Source: Coenobita brevimanus
Lineage: Eukaryota > Arthropoda > Malacostraca > Decapoda > Coenobitidae
DNA: 64,000 nt
Assembly: GCA_032717465.1 (NCBI GenBank)
Contig: CM064683.1
Coordinates: 34,491,042 to 34,555,041 of the forward strand
Direction: 5' to 3'
The notes under the pieces were generated by a model. It was not told where the DNA came from, did no database searches, and saw nothing but the letters and a program-made list of their open reading frames with translations. This document shows positions 10,701 through 22,244 of the stretch, in pieces (position 1 is the first letter of the stretch; each line of letters starts with the position of its first letter). The translations under genes and the position numbers were made by a program.

Positions 10701-12190
10701 AAAGTGAGTAGGCAATGTCTTGGCAAATTAGAACAAACTGAAATCCATGAAAATGTAGACGTGCAAAGTAAGAAGCCTCATAGAAGATTACAAATTTGAT
10801 AACCCAACGACTGAATTAGAAAACATTATTTGGGCTATTGTAGGTTTGGATGAGAATCACAGAAAACAAGAAAAATTGTTTAAGCTCCAAGGCACTAACC
10901 ACATATTTTACTATACTATGAAGGAAAGAAAAAAGAAAGTGTAAGTGGTGTAGGATTTCTAATTAAAGGAAATCTTGCAAAGTAGCATGGATTGTAAAAA
11001 GTCTATGGAAATTGTACACCCTGCAAAGGAATACAGGTATATGGACCGACTTATCAAAACTCAGATGAAGAAATACAAACATTCTATGACGACATCTAGA
11101 ATATGGAAGAAGAATGACCCCTATACTCATGGGAGACTTCAATGCAAATGTCAGCAAATAAAAAAAAGGTAAAAGCATGTGTGGGAAAACTCAAAGTGTG
11201 AGAAAGGAATGACAGGGGTGAAATGGTGGTAAATTTTCCTGAAATTTATAAGACAAGAATAATGAATAATTCTTTCACAAAAAAACAGAGGAAAATGGAT
11301 CTGGGATGTCCAAATGGAGAAAAAAAGAATGAAATCGACTTCATGAGAGCACATAAGAATAAAACGATCATAAATGTCACAGTTATCAGCAAAGTATGTA
11401 TAGGAATGGCAATAGAGTGGTGAGTTGCACAGCCAGATCAATAATTTCAGATATGGAAAAAAAAGAAGTTGATGAAAAATAAAATGATATGTTCAATAAA
11501 AGTAAGTGAAAACAAAGCAGTCTTTCAGTTTGAAGTAACAAACAGACTCCAGGCTTGAAGTTATGATGAGTGTGTTATTGATGAGTTAAATGATAGACTA
11601 ACAGTGTTTAGAGGATCAGCTAATTTAACAGGGAAAGGAAATACAACCAAATGAATCAAGTTAAAACAAAAAATCCTCACGCTCATTAAAGAAAAAATGA
11701 GATGAAATTAGAAACAAAGAAAGATGAATTAGAAAGAGCTGAATAAATATGCTTACAACAAGACAGAGAGAGAAGAAAACATATATAAACTTGAATCAGA
11801 TGAAACAAACCATAAAAAAAGGGAATGGTTTGAACAAGGTAAAAAGTGAAATGGCGCTACAGAAAGCAACAAATTATACAATCACTGAAAGACAAAAACC
11901 GTTAAGTCATTAAATGTAGAAATAGGATGGTGAACAGCGTTGAAGAATTTTACAATGAATTGTATGCATCGATGACAGAAGTGCCAATAGCTAACTTTTC
12001 AGTAGACACAGGTGAAATAGAAATACTTAAAGTAACACAAAACAAAATTAACATTTTTCTTAAAACTATGAGAAGAGGGAAGCCCCTGGAGAAGATGGAA
12101 TAGTATCACTTTCACTTTCGGATGCAGGAGTAGAAGAACAAAATTGGGTCGCTCAATTATTTACGCAGTACATAAAAGGGATGAAAATTC
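10701..12190 (+). mobile_element. RTE-like LINE, copy B: endonuclease and linker, 3' truncated
   Basis: This is the 5' half of the same RTE family as copy A, on the opposite strand. Recognisable blocks are the endonuclease start (AACTGAAATCCATGAAAATG, shared with copy D), the catalytic LMGDFNAN signature near 11,130, the block equivalent to 'KWTWRGPNGETKNEIDFI' near 11,290-11,340, and the RT entry MRRGK-P-GEDG near 12,068-12,100. Many stops and frameshifts make it a pseudogene. It stops near 12,190 at a TA-rich palindrome. Loss of the 3' part is unusual for a LINE, which normally loses its 5' end. Its last ~205 bp overlap in content with the first part of copy A. Confidence 0.8.
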
Positions 12191-12194
12191 CCAG

Positions 12195-12216
12195 ATATAT
12201 ATACCGGTATATATAT
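12195..12216. repeat. 22-bp perfect palindrome
   Basis: A TA-rich perfect palindrome centred on CCGG lies at the truncated end of RTE copy B and next to the 3' side of the SINE. It may form a cruciform. No function can be inferred. Confidence 0.8.
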
Positions 12217-12353
12217 ACCGCAGCACCCCTTATGTCCGCCAAAGTAGCAAGTGGCTCGGTGAACGATTCCCAAAGTTTTTACAACTCTGGCGGGAGGCGA
12301 ACCCTCGTCCACCAGCGTGCGAAACGCACACTCTACCACTGTACCACAGAGGC
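12217..12353 (-). mobile_element. tRNA-derived SINE
   Basis: On the minus strand a 71-nt tRNA-like head starts at 12,353 with GCCTCTG. It has an A box TGGTACAGTGG that fits TRGYNNANNNG, a B box GGTTCGCCTCC with one deviation, and an acceptor-like 3' strand CAGAG. A ~65-bp tail region follows and ends in TA repeats. TA microsatellites on both sides suggest insertion into a (TA)n tract. The RNA polymerase III promoter boxes are intact enough to be recognised. I call it a SINE rather than a tRNA gene because the acceptor is imperfect, the anticodon arm is ambiguous and TA repeats flank it. Confidence 0.65.
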
Positions 12354-12355
12354 TC

Positions 12356-12376
12356 CATATATATATATATATATAT
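12356..12376. repeat. (TA)n microsatellite
   Basis: A short TA tract lies between the SINE head and repeat R2. Confidence 0.9.
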
Positions 12377-12710
12377 TGAAAGGCATCAACACACAGGTCC
12401 CTTGCACATCCTTGGCTGGGGAACTCGTCATAGACATATGAGGTACGATCTTTGACGTCACAAATGTATAGAGCCCCGTGTAGGTACATAGGGCTTCACT
12501 GACTATACCAAATATGATTTAATAAAAGAAAGATTACATATCATCAGAAATTATGTGGAAGGAAATTGATATTATTTGCCACAATCAATCGCACCAGACA
12601 TGAACTCTCCTAAGAATGAATATTTGGGCTGCCCTATGGGATCATCGTCTGCTAAAGGTCCCAATGCACTGCCTACTGTGCTTACAGGCAGTGTGCCACA
12701 AAACGTGATT
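12377..12710 (+). repeat. Repeat R2 (diverged twin of 10,436-10,700)
   Basis: It has the same block order as R1, with about 240 bp aligned and a weaker continuation (AGGTCCCAATGCACTG). It ends shortly before the 3' end of LINE L2. No coding capacity. Confidence 0.5.
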
Positions 12711-12819
12711 ATGCACTACCCAGGCAGATAAAAAACTGGGACATTAAACTAACTGAATTAATCAATTAACCAAGATTGGTCAAATGCCATAAGGTGCATA
12801 GCTTCACTCACTCTCCGAC

Positions 12820-13119
12820 TCAACCCATGTGGGTCCCTCTGTGCAACCCTCCAGGCAGCGACTCTTCCTCCTCTAAGTATCTCCCAACAGGAGTGATTGA
12901 TCTGCTCCAGCCTCGAGTTATGTGGCCTTCCCCTTGGCCTCCTCCACCTGGGTTAATTCGTTCGGAGATCACCCTGTGAGCAGGATCAGCCTCAGGAACG
13001 CGGTCCACGTGCCCATTTAGCTGGATTTGGCATTGCCGTATTATGTGGGTAACAGGCCTTGATTCAATCTCATTGAGTAGTGGTTCATTTCGTACCCAGT
13101 TGTACCAGCGATATCCCAT
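12820..13119 (-). pseudogene. C-terminal domain of LINE L2
   Basis: The 100-codon stretch carries the typical LINE C-terminal words GYRWYNWVRNE, NGHVDRVPEADPAHRV and QGEGHITRGW. It follows the RT region at 13,379-14,400 on the same strand after frame changes. Confidence 0.8.
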
Positions 13120-13378
13120 GATCCTGCGAGGACACTTAATACCAAAGGAGTCAATTTGCTGCTACAAGTCACTGTTGAGTGTCCATGTCTCACAACCATA
13201 AAGTAAGACGGAACACCAGCGCCCTGAAGATGCCAATATTCTTCTTTCTACGCAAATAATGCCAGTGCCAAATACCCAAATTAAGTGAATTCACAACCCC
13301 ACAGGTCACACCAATGCAACAAGAGATATCACTGTCTGATCTACCATTGTCATGGACCATGCTACCAAGATAAGTGAA

Positions 13379-13828
13379 TCATATGAAGACTTCTATATCC
13401 TCACCACATGCTTGGACAGATTGAACTGTTTCATCCAAGAAGCCACCAAATGCCTGGACCTTGGTCTTGGCCCATGAGACCATTAATCCGAATGCCTTTG
13501 CATTCTCGTGAAATTCCTTGAGGGCAATCAGTAGTACCTTCAATGACTCTACTAGAATAACTGCAACATCAGCAAAATCACAGTCGGTAGCCCTGAAATT
13601 GCCAAATGATACACCACAGTGACCTGTACTCAATCCATACATGTGCTGAAAAGTGCAGGGGTAAGGACACATCCCTGTCTTACACCAGAATTTACTATGA
13701 AGAAGTTGGATGTCCCCCCCCACCCCCCCCCCACACACACACTTGGCAGCACTCTTAGTGTTTGAGTACAGCCAGCAGTCAGTCGGATTAACCCTGTGGG
13801 GATCCCATATAGGCACAGGAGTTCCCAT
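13379..13828 (-). pseudogene. L2 reverse transcriptase, palm and thumb part
   Basis: It contains the catalytic block as FADVAVILVESL at 13,565-13,576, where the family has FADD; the second aspartate is replaced by valine. Then follow GLMVSWAKTKVQAFGGFLDE and CGEDIEVF. It overlaps in another frame with the upstream RT part, so a frameshift separates them near 13,630-13,700, beside a run of C and CA repeats at 13,716-13,741. Confidence 0.85.
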
Positions 13829-14388
13829 AGTACCTCCTGATTTACTGAGTCAGATGCATTCTTGAGATCCACATAGGTGGCTAGCAGACCTTGTCGAAAC
13901 TCAAGACTGCGTTTCACAAGAACTCGAAGAACTAGGATACAGTCAACAATAGACTTCCTGGGCATGAATCCGGATTGCTCAGGCCTCTGAAACTTTAGCA
14001 TATGGTCGTAGATATGCATATGGAGAATTTGAACAAGAACTTTGCCTGGCATTCTGAGCACTGTAATACCACGGTAGTTACTACAGTCATGCTGGTCTCC
14101 TTTTCCTTTCCAGATAGGGGTCACCAAAGCCATTGTCCAGTCAGGAGAAATGATGCCAGTCTGCCAAATGGCTTCTATGACTGCATGTAACCCCTTGATC
14201 ATGGCTTCGCCCCCAGCTTTGATCAGTTCTGCTGGGATGTCACAAACACCAGCTGCTCTACAACTTTTAAGTCTAGCCACAGCCTTCTTGATTTCATCCA
14301 GAGAAGGCATGGCTTTGTCAATTGGTGGGACAGCAGTGAATGGTTGTACACAAGCTAATGGAAGCTCTCCAGTGGAAGGTTCAACCAT
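13630..14388 (-). pseudogene. L2 reverse transcriptase, N-terminal part
   Basis: About 250 open codons carry, in order, DEIKKAVARLKSCRAAGVCD (RT entry), TPIWKGKGDQHDCSNYRGIT, RPEQSGFMPRKS, TYVDLKNASDSVNQE and GVRQGCVLTPALFSTCMD. These are RT motifs 0 to 4. KAFDSV is altered to NASDSV. The region 14,428-14,655 continues upstream in another frame with SLRRDKEKYGKE and NDLLPAYHALKKLYS, the endonuclease-RT linker. Confidence 0.88.
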
Positions 14389-14651
14389 ATACAGCTGATC
14401 AAAATACTCAGCCCAAGGAGCTTGTTACTAACTTGCCCCAGACACAAGCCATCCATCTGCTGTCCAGCCAGAGCTAACCTGAGAGGAGGGTCTGGAGTAG
14501 AGCTTCTTTAGGGCGTGGTAGGCAGGTAGAAGGTCATTTGCATGAAAATGGCCTTCAACCTCCTGAGCAATTTCCTTTCCATACTTCTCCTTGTCCCTTC
14601 TCAGTGAAACTCCTGCCCATCGAGACAGAAGTCTGTGATGTTCCCAATCTC

Positions 14652-16546
14652 CAGCTGTAGTGCCCGGACGTGTTAATGTGTTGTATTTTGTTAATTTTAG
14701 GACCAACAATTCGATTTAGTGAGAGAGTGTGGCCGAGGTATTGTTGTTTCCATGCGAACGTGAGCAGAATGTAGATTAAGTTACCAAGTTGCTACGTAAT
14801 TTTTTTTTCATACTGTAATTTATTAGTATTAAGTCTATAATATATAAAACTCGATTGAGAAGAAATATGTGCCTATGGTCACGTAATCCAGCATAATGTA
14901 CGCATGCGTAAGGTGGTGTAAGTTACGATGATTTTTAGTGTTTTTTTCGATGCAAGTGTGTTGAGAGAGGTTGTGGAGAGTAATTATTGTAATTAGGGAA
15001 TGTCATTTTTTTCTGGTAATCAATTGTAAGGGGAAAGACATCACACTGAGTCTATCACGAGTCTATAGTAATGAAAATCTTAAATTGCGTAAGCTGTCAT
15101 CCTCCACCCCAACTTTTCCACTGCGCAAGACCGGCGTGCTACTCACTCACCAGCCATGATATGTGACAGATGGTCGGTACTGTCGTCATCCTCCTCCTCC
15201 CCCCAAGGAATTCTGTAAGTAATTTCATAATATTTATGTTTGGTAAGTTGAAGCGCGAATAAGTGATATTCCACGAGTGATAATAGTGACAACAATAGAG
15301 AAACAGACTCGCGTTAGTATCTAGTGTTGTCGTTCCTCAGGAAGTGTTTGATCAAGCGAGGTGACGTCATTGGCCGAGTCCAGAGTTCCCACTCACCTCC
15401 CTTGTATTGCTTGTGCTGGATAGTGAGGTATTTCCCAGATATTTTTGTACTGTACTTAATATTTTTAGTGTGTAACTGGAATACGAGAATACTAGCTACA
15501 GAGTTCTGTCTGAGCCTCAGATAAATGTGTAATTTTTGCAGGCCAAATATCAGGTGCCCTGGAACTGTAAAGTGTTTATTAATGTGTTGGGATGACTTTG
15601 CAATTCAGTACTTTTTAGGGCTGTGTTAGTTGTGAGTTAATGTTCACGTAGTTACTTTGTGAGACACGATGGTATCGATGCAATGATTTTTTCATGGTTA
15701 GAGTTAGAGTTCTAAATGCTTGTTGTAGTACTTTTCTATTGTTATCTCTACAATATGTATTATTTTGAGCAGACCTATGTGTCTGTAGTGCCATGTGTTA
15801 TTCTGTTTCTAACTCAGATGTCGAGTGTTGTAACTCTTGTTTCTTTACTATGAGACTTTCTTGATCATGTGAAGGGATTACTTGCATTAGGGAGAATAGT
15901 TATTCATTGTACATATTAATTTCTAGCGGGTCGAAGTGTGGAGTGAGTCAAGGTCTCAGTGAGTCAAGGTCCCAGTGTGGAAGTCAAGGTCAGGAATATC
16001 AGAATATCGGACCAGTGAACTATGAGCTCAGAGGGACGAATACGGAACTACATTGGACTGAACCTGAGACAAAAGGGAGCTAAGTTTTGTGGAATTTGAT
16101 AGGGCCAAATTTTTGTTGAATAACGTATCAACTGTTTCAGGACTATTCTGTAAGGCAAGTAGCTGGGAAGATTTCTGCCTTTCTTTTGGTCTTGTTAATA
16201 CACATTTCCTCCCACTCGAACTTTACTGTTTGTATAACCTTTGAGAACTGGTGGTACAGAGGTAATATAGTAGCTTGTTAATGTGTAACCCAGGAGCATT
16301 TTAGGAGATTGCGAAGGTCGGGCTTGGGTTAGCTGAGTTGGAGACTGACATCGTCATTTTGGCATGCTACGACTCTTAACTTGGCCACTTGAAAAGTAAT
16401 AAACGCAACCGAAGAGGCCACTATTGGCAGTCTCCATCAGTCTGAGTTCCCGACCGTTCCAGCACACAATGGTCATCACTAGTGACTTGATTTCTGCTCC
16501 TTTTGACCAGGTAAAAGTCTGGATTGCAGAGGTACTAGTACACAGC
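14652..16546. mobile_element. TG...CA element (solo-LTR-like) with CAGC target duplication
   Basis: Element 14,656-16,542 (1,887 bp) starts TGTAGTGC, ends TAGTACA, and is flanked by CAGC at 14,652-14,655 and 16,543-16,546. The boundary was found because the L2 reading frame continues exactly when this block and one CAGC are ignored. TG...CA ends and a 4-bp target duplication are what a solo LTR of an LTR retrotransposon leaves. Inside I find no open frame of note, no primer site and no second LTR. A duplicated GAGTCAAGGTC word occurs near 15,956-15,973. A non-autonomous LTR element (TRIM or LARD type) is the alternative. Confidence 0.75.
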
Positions 16547-16783
16547 CAGTCTGGAAGCTTGACTCTCCTCATTTGTCCCCTGCGAGATGAATCCTCTCCT
16601 TGTTTTCAGGTGGTCTCCAATACACTCGTAAGCTGCTACGAGGGTAGCATGCTTAAAGGTATCCCATCTTTCAACAGGATCCTCAACAGTACTGAGCACT
16701 TCAAACCAATTCCAGACTGCCATTGTATACTCATATGCACACTCCTTATCCCTGAGTTTCTCAAGATGGAACATATTTTGGAT
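16543..16783 (-). pseudogene. L2 endonuclease-RT linker piece
   Basis: The minus strand reads FHLEKLRDKECAYEYTMAV, DPVERWDTFKHATL and ASRLA, typical of the linker between endonuclease and RT in this LINE group. Upstream protein continues at 27,756 across the L3 insertion; downstream protein continues at 14,655 across the TG...CA element. Confidence 0.8.
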
Positions 16784-16819
16784 TCAGTAAGGAAGAGATG
16801 AGGGGAGAATTTTGAAAGA

Positions 16820-17936
16820 TTGTTAAACATAGAGGAGGAAAGGGAGGCTGAGATTGTGGCGGATGGAAGGGTGCAAGGAGAGATGAATGAGTCTTTGATC
16901 ACGGTGGAGGAAGTGCAGGAAGCGCTAAAGGAGATGAAAACAGGGAAAGCTGCAGTTGTGGATGGGTGTGCAGTGGAATTCTTGAAAGATACTGTTGTCG
17001 ATTGGTTAGTAAGATTGTTGAATGTTTGTTTTATGAGAGGTACGGTGTCAATTGACTGGGCAAGTGCTTGTGTGATCCCGCTGTAACCAGGTAAGGGTGA
17101 TAAGTATGAATGTACTAGCTTTAGGAGTATAAGTTTGTTGGGTATTGTAGGTAAGGTGTATGGTAGAGAGTTAATTAAGAAAGTTAGAGAGAGTACACAG
17201 GGAGTGATTGATGATGAACAGTGTGGCTTTAGGAGAGGGAGGGGATGCGTTGATCAGGTGTTTGCTGTGAGACGTGTGTGTGAAAAGTATTTAGTGAAAG
17301 GTAAGAATGTGTTTTGGGCGTTCATGAATTAAGAGAAAGCGTATGATAGAATTGATAGGGAGGCTTTGTGGACCGTTTTGAGATTGTATGGACTTGATGG
17401 TAGGTTGCTAAAATGAGTGAAAAGTTTTTATGTAAATAGCAGAGCGTGCGTAAGAGTGGAAAATACTGTGAGTGGTTGGTTTCCTGTGAGAATGGGGCTG
17501 CATCAGGGATGTGTGATGTCGCCTTGGTTGTTTAATATCTATATGGATGGTGTTCTAAGGGAAGCGAATGCAAGAGTGTCAGGTGGAGGAGTGAGTCTGG
17601 TAAATGCTGACAGCAGAGAGTAGAATCTGTATCAGCTGCTGTTTGCAGAGATACTGCACTGGTGGCTAATTCAGAGAAGTGATTGAGACAGTTGGTAGAG
17701 GATTTTGGAAGGGTGTGTGAAGAAAACTGAGAGTAAATGAGAATAAGAATAAAGTGATGAAGTGTGCAAGGTTGGTAGATGGCAGGAGGATGATTATAGT
17801 TTTCAATGGTGAGTTGTTGGAGGAAGTAGAGTGTTTTAAATGTTTAGGGTCACATGTTGCTGTGGATGGAAGAATAGATGCAGATGTGAAATTTAGAATG
17901 AATGAAGTAGAAGAGGTGCTGGGAGGAATAAAATAA
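16820..17936 (+). pseudogene. L3 reverse transcriptase
   Basis: Successive open pieces carry VEEVQEALKEMKTGKAAVVD, SIDWASACVIPL, DDEQCGFRRGRGCVDQVFAV, the D/E-KAYDRIDREALW block (after a stop at 17,330), MGLHQGCVMSPWLFNIYMDG and LEEVECFKCLGSHVAVDGR. The catalytic FADD box near 17,641-17,653 has lost one base, so the frame shifts inside the active site. There are in-frame stops near 17,084, 17,330 and 17,415. Confidence 0.85.
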
Positions 17937-20705
17937 AGTTTTTAGATGTATCCTACTTTCTCTATACTTATTTCAAAGCCAAAGGTGGCTGTTGTATACA
18001 TACGCAATGACTTATCTTGCTCTCGTGTTCCTGAACTCGATTCTTCTGAATTCTCCACACTCTGGCTTCGGCTTTCCTGTCATTCTCTAACTAAATATAT
18101 CTGTGCTGTTTACTTATCCCCTAAATCTACTAACGCTCAAATATTCTTCGACTATCATACTTTTACGATGGAACACATTCTATCCATTTCTCCTTTCTCT
18201 GAAATCTCCATTCTAGGAGATTTCAATGTTCACCACCACCTTTGGCTCTCCTCTCCTTTCACTGATCCACCAGGTGAACAAGCCTACACCTTTTCTATCC
18301 TTAATGACCTAGAGCAGATTGTACAGCACCCTACCCGTATCCCTGACCACCTTGGAGAGAGCTTTAACATTCTTGACCTCTTCCTTACAGCTAAGCCTTC
18401 TGCTTACACTGTTAATCTTTTCTCTCAGTTGGCCGATCACAACCTTATCATCTTAACCTGTCCTATTGCTCCGGTACGGCCTGTGGACCTACCAAAGAAA
18501 CGTCGTCTGTGGCACTTTGGAGCTGGGGAATGGGAGGCCCTCAGGCAATACTTCTTGGATTTTCCATGGAATGATTATTGCTTCCATGGCCGGGAGCCAT
18601 CTGAGTGTGCCTTGCACATTAAGGAGGTTATTCTCTCGGGCATGGAAGCATACATTCCTTTCTCATATCCTATGACTTATTCAAGAAAGCCTTGGTTTAA
18701 TCACGCTTGTTCTAATCCTATCTGCAACAAGGAGAGGGCCTATAAAAGGTACCAGAGCCAACCTACCTCTGAATCACATCTTTTATACATTTCTGCCCGG
18801 AATCGTGCTAAGGCTGTTCTTCGCTCTATTAAAAATAATTCAATCCATACAAAATGTTCTCAACTCTCCAATTCAAATTCTTCCCGCTCCTTCTTGCACC
18901 TTGCCAAAAACTTTTCGAACAACTTCACCTCATCATCCTTCCCTCCTCTTTTCTACTCTGATGGCTCTGTGGCTATTTCTTCTGATAAAGCAGATCTCTT
19001 CGCTCAGACTTTCTTCTCCAATTCTACCTTAGATGATTCTGGTGCTGTTCCTTCATCACTTCCCCCCCCTGACTTCCTCATGGCTGACATTAAAATTTCT
19101 TTAGCTGATGTATTTTCTGCCATCACAGGCCTCAATACTAACAAGGCATATGGGCCTGATGGAGTCCCTCTTGTTGTTCTCAAGAACTGTGCTTCTGTGC
19201 TTACACCCTGCCTAGGCAAATTCTTTCGCCTTTGTCAACTTGTACCTTTCCTTCTTGCTGGAAGTTTGCTCTCATTCAGCCAGTCCGAAAGAAGGGTGAC
19301 CATTCCCAACCCTCTAACTATCGTTCAATTGCTTTAACATCCTGTATCTAAAAAATTTTGAGTCAGTTCTTAATAGAAAAGTTTTAAAGCATCTTTCCTA
19401 TCACAACCTTCTAATCGTCAGTATGGGTTCTGTCAGGGACACTCCACTGGCGATCTTCTCACCTACGTTTCAGAGTCCTGGTCATCCTCCTTTCGGGACT
19501 TTGGTGAAAGCTTTGCCATTGCACTTAACATCTCAAAGGCTTTCGATCGAGACTGGCATAAATCTTTAATTTCCAAGCTGCCCTCATATGATTCCTATCC
19601 TTCTATGTGCCTTAATCTCTAGCTTTCTGGTCGTTCTACAGCCGCTGTTGTAGACGGCCATCGTTCTTCTTCTAGATCTATCAACAGTGGTGTTCCTGAA
19701 GGCTCTGTCCTATCACCAACTCTCTTCCTTTTATTCATCAATGACCTTCTGAGCTGTACATCTAACCTTGTCCACTCATACGCTGATGACTCCACCCTCC
19801 ACCTTTCCATTCGGTTCCTGCAATGCCCATCTCAGCAGTTGCTTCAACAGACAAGGGATCAGGCTATGGCACACCTAATGTCTGACTTGGCTCGCTTCTC
19901 TGAATGGGGTAAAAATAATCTTGTTGTTTTTTATGCATCGAAGACTCAGTTCTTACACCAATCAACCCAACAAAATCTTCCACAGGTGTACCCATTAATG
20001 TTGAATAATAGCTTAATCCTGCATCATCTTTGAACATGCTTAGGTTTTCATTTACTCCGGACTTATCTTGGAAAGATCATAGTGCATCTCTTGTAAAATC
20101 TGCTTCTCAGAGAGTAGGTGTGGTAAGCCGACTCCGTTCCTTCTTTACCCCTGTACAATTGTTGACTCTATATGTGGGTTTTATCCGCCCCTGTGTGGAG
20201 TACAACTCTCATGTGTGGGGAGGTTCTCCACATGCAGCTCTTCTCAATAGGGTGGAGTCAAAAGCTTTTCATCTCATTATCTCTCCTCTTACTGACTCCC
20301 TACAACCTCTGTTTCTTAGCCGCACTGTTGCATCTTTATATCTTTTCTATCACTACTTCAATGGTCGCTGCTCCTCTGAACTGTCTGCTTGCATTCCTCC
20401 TCCTCTTTGACGGGTGCCTAGCACCTGTTTAGCATCAAACTCTCATCCCTTTTCTGTCCAACTCTCTAATGCAAGAGTTAACTGTTACTCCCAGTCCTTC
20501 ATTTATGCAATGAAGCTGCTCTGGAACTGTCTCCCTCTGTCTGTATTTCCTGCTTCCTATGATCTCCAGTCTTTCAAACGCAGTGTGTCCAGGCATCTCG
20601 AAATGAACGGATCTTGAATTTGACTTTCTCTTGTATTTTGTTTTTCTTTTGGAAGGAACAATTTGCGGGCTCGTGGCATGTGGTTCCTTCTTCTTTGCAT
20701 AAAAA
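17937..20705 (+). mobile_element. Jockey/CR1-like LINE L4, copy 1, inside L3
   Basis: It is an APE-type LINE on the plus strand, truncated at the 5' end within the endonuclease and ending in a short A-run (20,701-20,709). L3 protein resumes directly after the A-run (NSLRMDVKRRLYEGVVVPTA), which fixes the right edge. The endonuclease-linker part is one open frame of 463 codons. The RT is broken by frameshifts near 19,270-19,340 but keeps SKAFDR, PEGSVLSPTLFLLFIND and an intact YADD box at 19,779-19,790. The C-terminal part reads SHVWGGSPHAALLNRVESKA and YHYFNGRCSSELSACIPPPL. A second copy is at about 32,101-35,218. Confidence 0.85.
17946..19337 (+). pseudogene. L4 endonuclease (partial) and linker frame
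   Basis: This 463-codon open frame carries APE-type endonuclease blocks: YICAVYLSPKSTNAQIFFDY, ISILGDFNVHHHLWLSS, ILDLFLTAKPSAYTVN and ADHNLI (the catalytic D-H pair). The linker follows with RRLWHFGAGEWEALRQYF and KERAYKRYQSQPTSESHLL. It ends at the RT entry AYGPDGVPLVVLKNC followed by a frameshift. The N-terminal strand of the endonuclease with its first catalytic asparagine is missing through 5' truncation. The first ATG in the track is internal to the original protein. Confidence 0.8.
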
Positions 20706-21228
20706 AAAATTCGCTTAGAATGGATGTAAAGAGAAGGCTGTATGAGGGTGTTGTGGTACCGACTGCATTAAAAGGGGCTAAAACATGGAATACTGGTGTA
20801 GTAGAGAGGAAAAGTTTGAATGTACTGGAGATGAGGTGTCTAAGGAGTATGCGCAGAGTGATGCGTATGGATCGAGTGAAAAATGATGAAGTGTGAAGGA
20901 GAACTGGAGTTGTGTGGGAGATGGCTGATCGAGTTGAGCAGAGGGTGTTGTGATGGTTTGAGCATATGGAGAGAACGGATAATGAGCTATTGGTGAAAAT
21001 GATAACTGCATCGGATGTGAGAGGTGTAAGGCTTAGAGGATGGATGGACAGTGTGAAGAGAGCATTGGATGCGAGAGGGATGTCTGTTGAGCAAGGAAGA
21101 GTGACTGCGCATGATGGAAATGATTGGAAAGAAATTGTGAATGAATAAATGATGACGCAGCCCTGAGGGGATATTCTCCCTCATTTGGTTTGATCAGATG
21201 ATCAGGTCAGGTGCAGGTAAGGGGATGG
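20706..21228 (+). pseudogene. L3 C-terminal domain
   Basis: It continues the L3 protein after the L4 insertion: RLYEGVVVPTALKGAKTWNT, LEMRCLRSMRRVMRMDRVKN, then after a stop near 20,896 the words RVEQRVL-WFEHMERTDNE and RLRGWMDSVKRALDARGMSV. These are the usual C-terminal blocks of this LINE type. The frame ends about 21,148. The Gypsy element begins at 21,229 in the 3' untranslated region. Confidence 0.8.
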
Positions 21229-22244
21229 TGTCACGGGGTTTTTATAATCTCACGGTGTTTTTTAAATAAAAATATATGGTTAAATGTTATTTAAATTGAT
21301 ATTAATATTCAATAATATTGAAGAGCAGGGACAATGATTGTCTTGCTAAATCGTGCAACGATTCTCTAAGAACGAGAATTCAAAAACTTTCTCAACAGTA
21401 CACAGCAGAGACTAATTACTCACAATTGCTGAATTACTGTACTGTTAGCCTCTGGAGAAAGTTACTTCACCCCTGACAATAAATAACTAATACTAATAAT
21501 AATATCAGGCTCTTGCTGATGCTTTAACTCCTATCTGGCACAACGGATTTTAAGTTAATACCACAAGACTAGTCTAAGTACCAGTTATGATAGCAAACGT
21601 TTATGCAAGCTAGGAGCTATATGGAAAATAAGCTTAATTATGGATTAAATGAAACAAGATTTTACTTTACATTAAGCTCAAGGAAAAGAACTGTTAAATT
21701 TATTGATTACAAAAAATAAATTTAACGTTACATTTCAAATCAAATCAATGAGACGCACTCACTCACACAAAAGCTAAATACTTACGCCTAGGAAAAAACA
21801 CATTAACTAAACTCTTAAAACTAGGATTATACAAAAAGGAAATACCGGTCGATGAATGCTATGTATCACCCGGGGGGTGGGAGGACTGGATTAACTGTCT
21901 CAGTGGAGCTTGGGTGCTAGCGACCTCTCACACTTCTTGGAGCACAGGACCTTCCTCCGTCACAACAAACACTAGACCGAATTCAAATACATTGTATGGG
22001 CAGGACGCAAGGCGTGGCTAACGGTTGAGGGAAGCAGAGGTGAACGATAAAGAAACAATTGTATCGCTCAGTAGAGCACTTAGTGACGTGCATTAAATCG
22101 GTCACTTTTGAAAGTGACGAATGTTTTGAAAAGTATACTCCGAAAGGGAGGGAGAAACGGTTAGCTGAGCGATACACAGTGAGTTTTCCACTAATAGTTC
22201 GTGGCTTCTCACAAAACGGAAATGTCGCGAATTGATTCGTGACA
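21229..22244 (-). repeat. 3' LTR of the Gypsy element
   Basis: It is 1,016 bp and starts TGTCACGGGG and ends TTCGTGACA on the plus strand. It is very similar to the other LTR, differing by a few substitutions and small indels (for instance the partner has about 25 extra bases near 26,585-26,610). A motif rich in AATATTGAAGAGCAG and CGGTTAGCTGAGCGATACAC is shared. Confidence 0.92.

Noticed and set aside
8773..12190. Twin-priming (5' inversion) of a single LINE
   Set aside because: The orientation fits, but the two halves overlap in content by about 205 bp and 360 bp of other sequence lies between, so a simple 5' inversion does not explain it.
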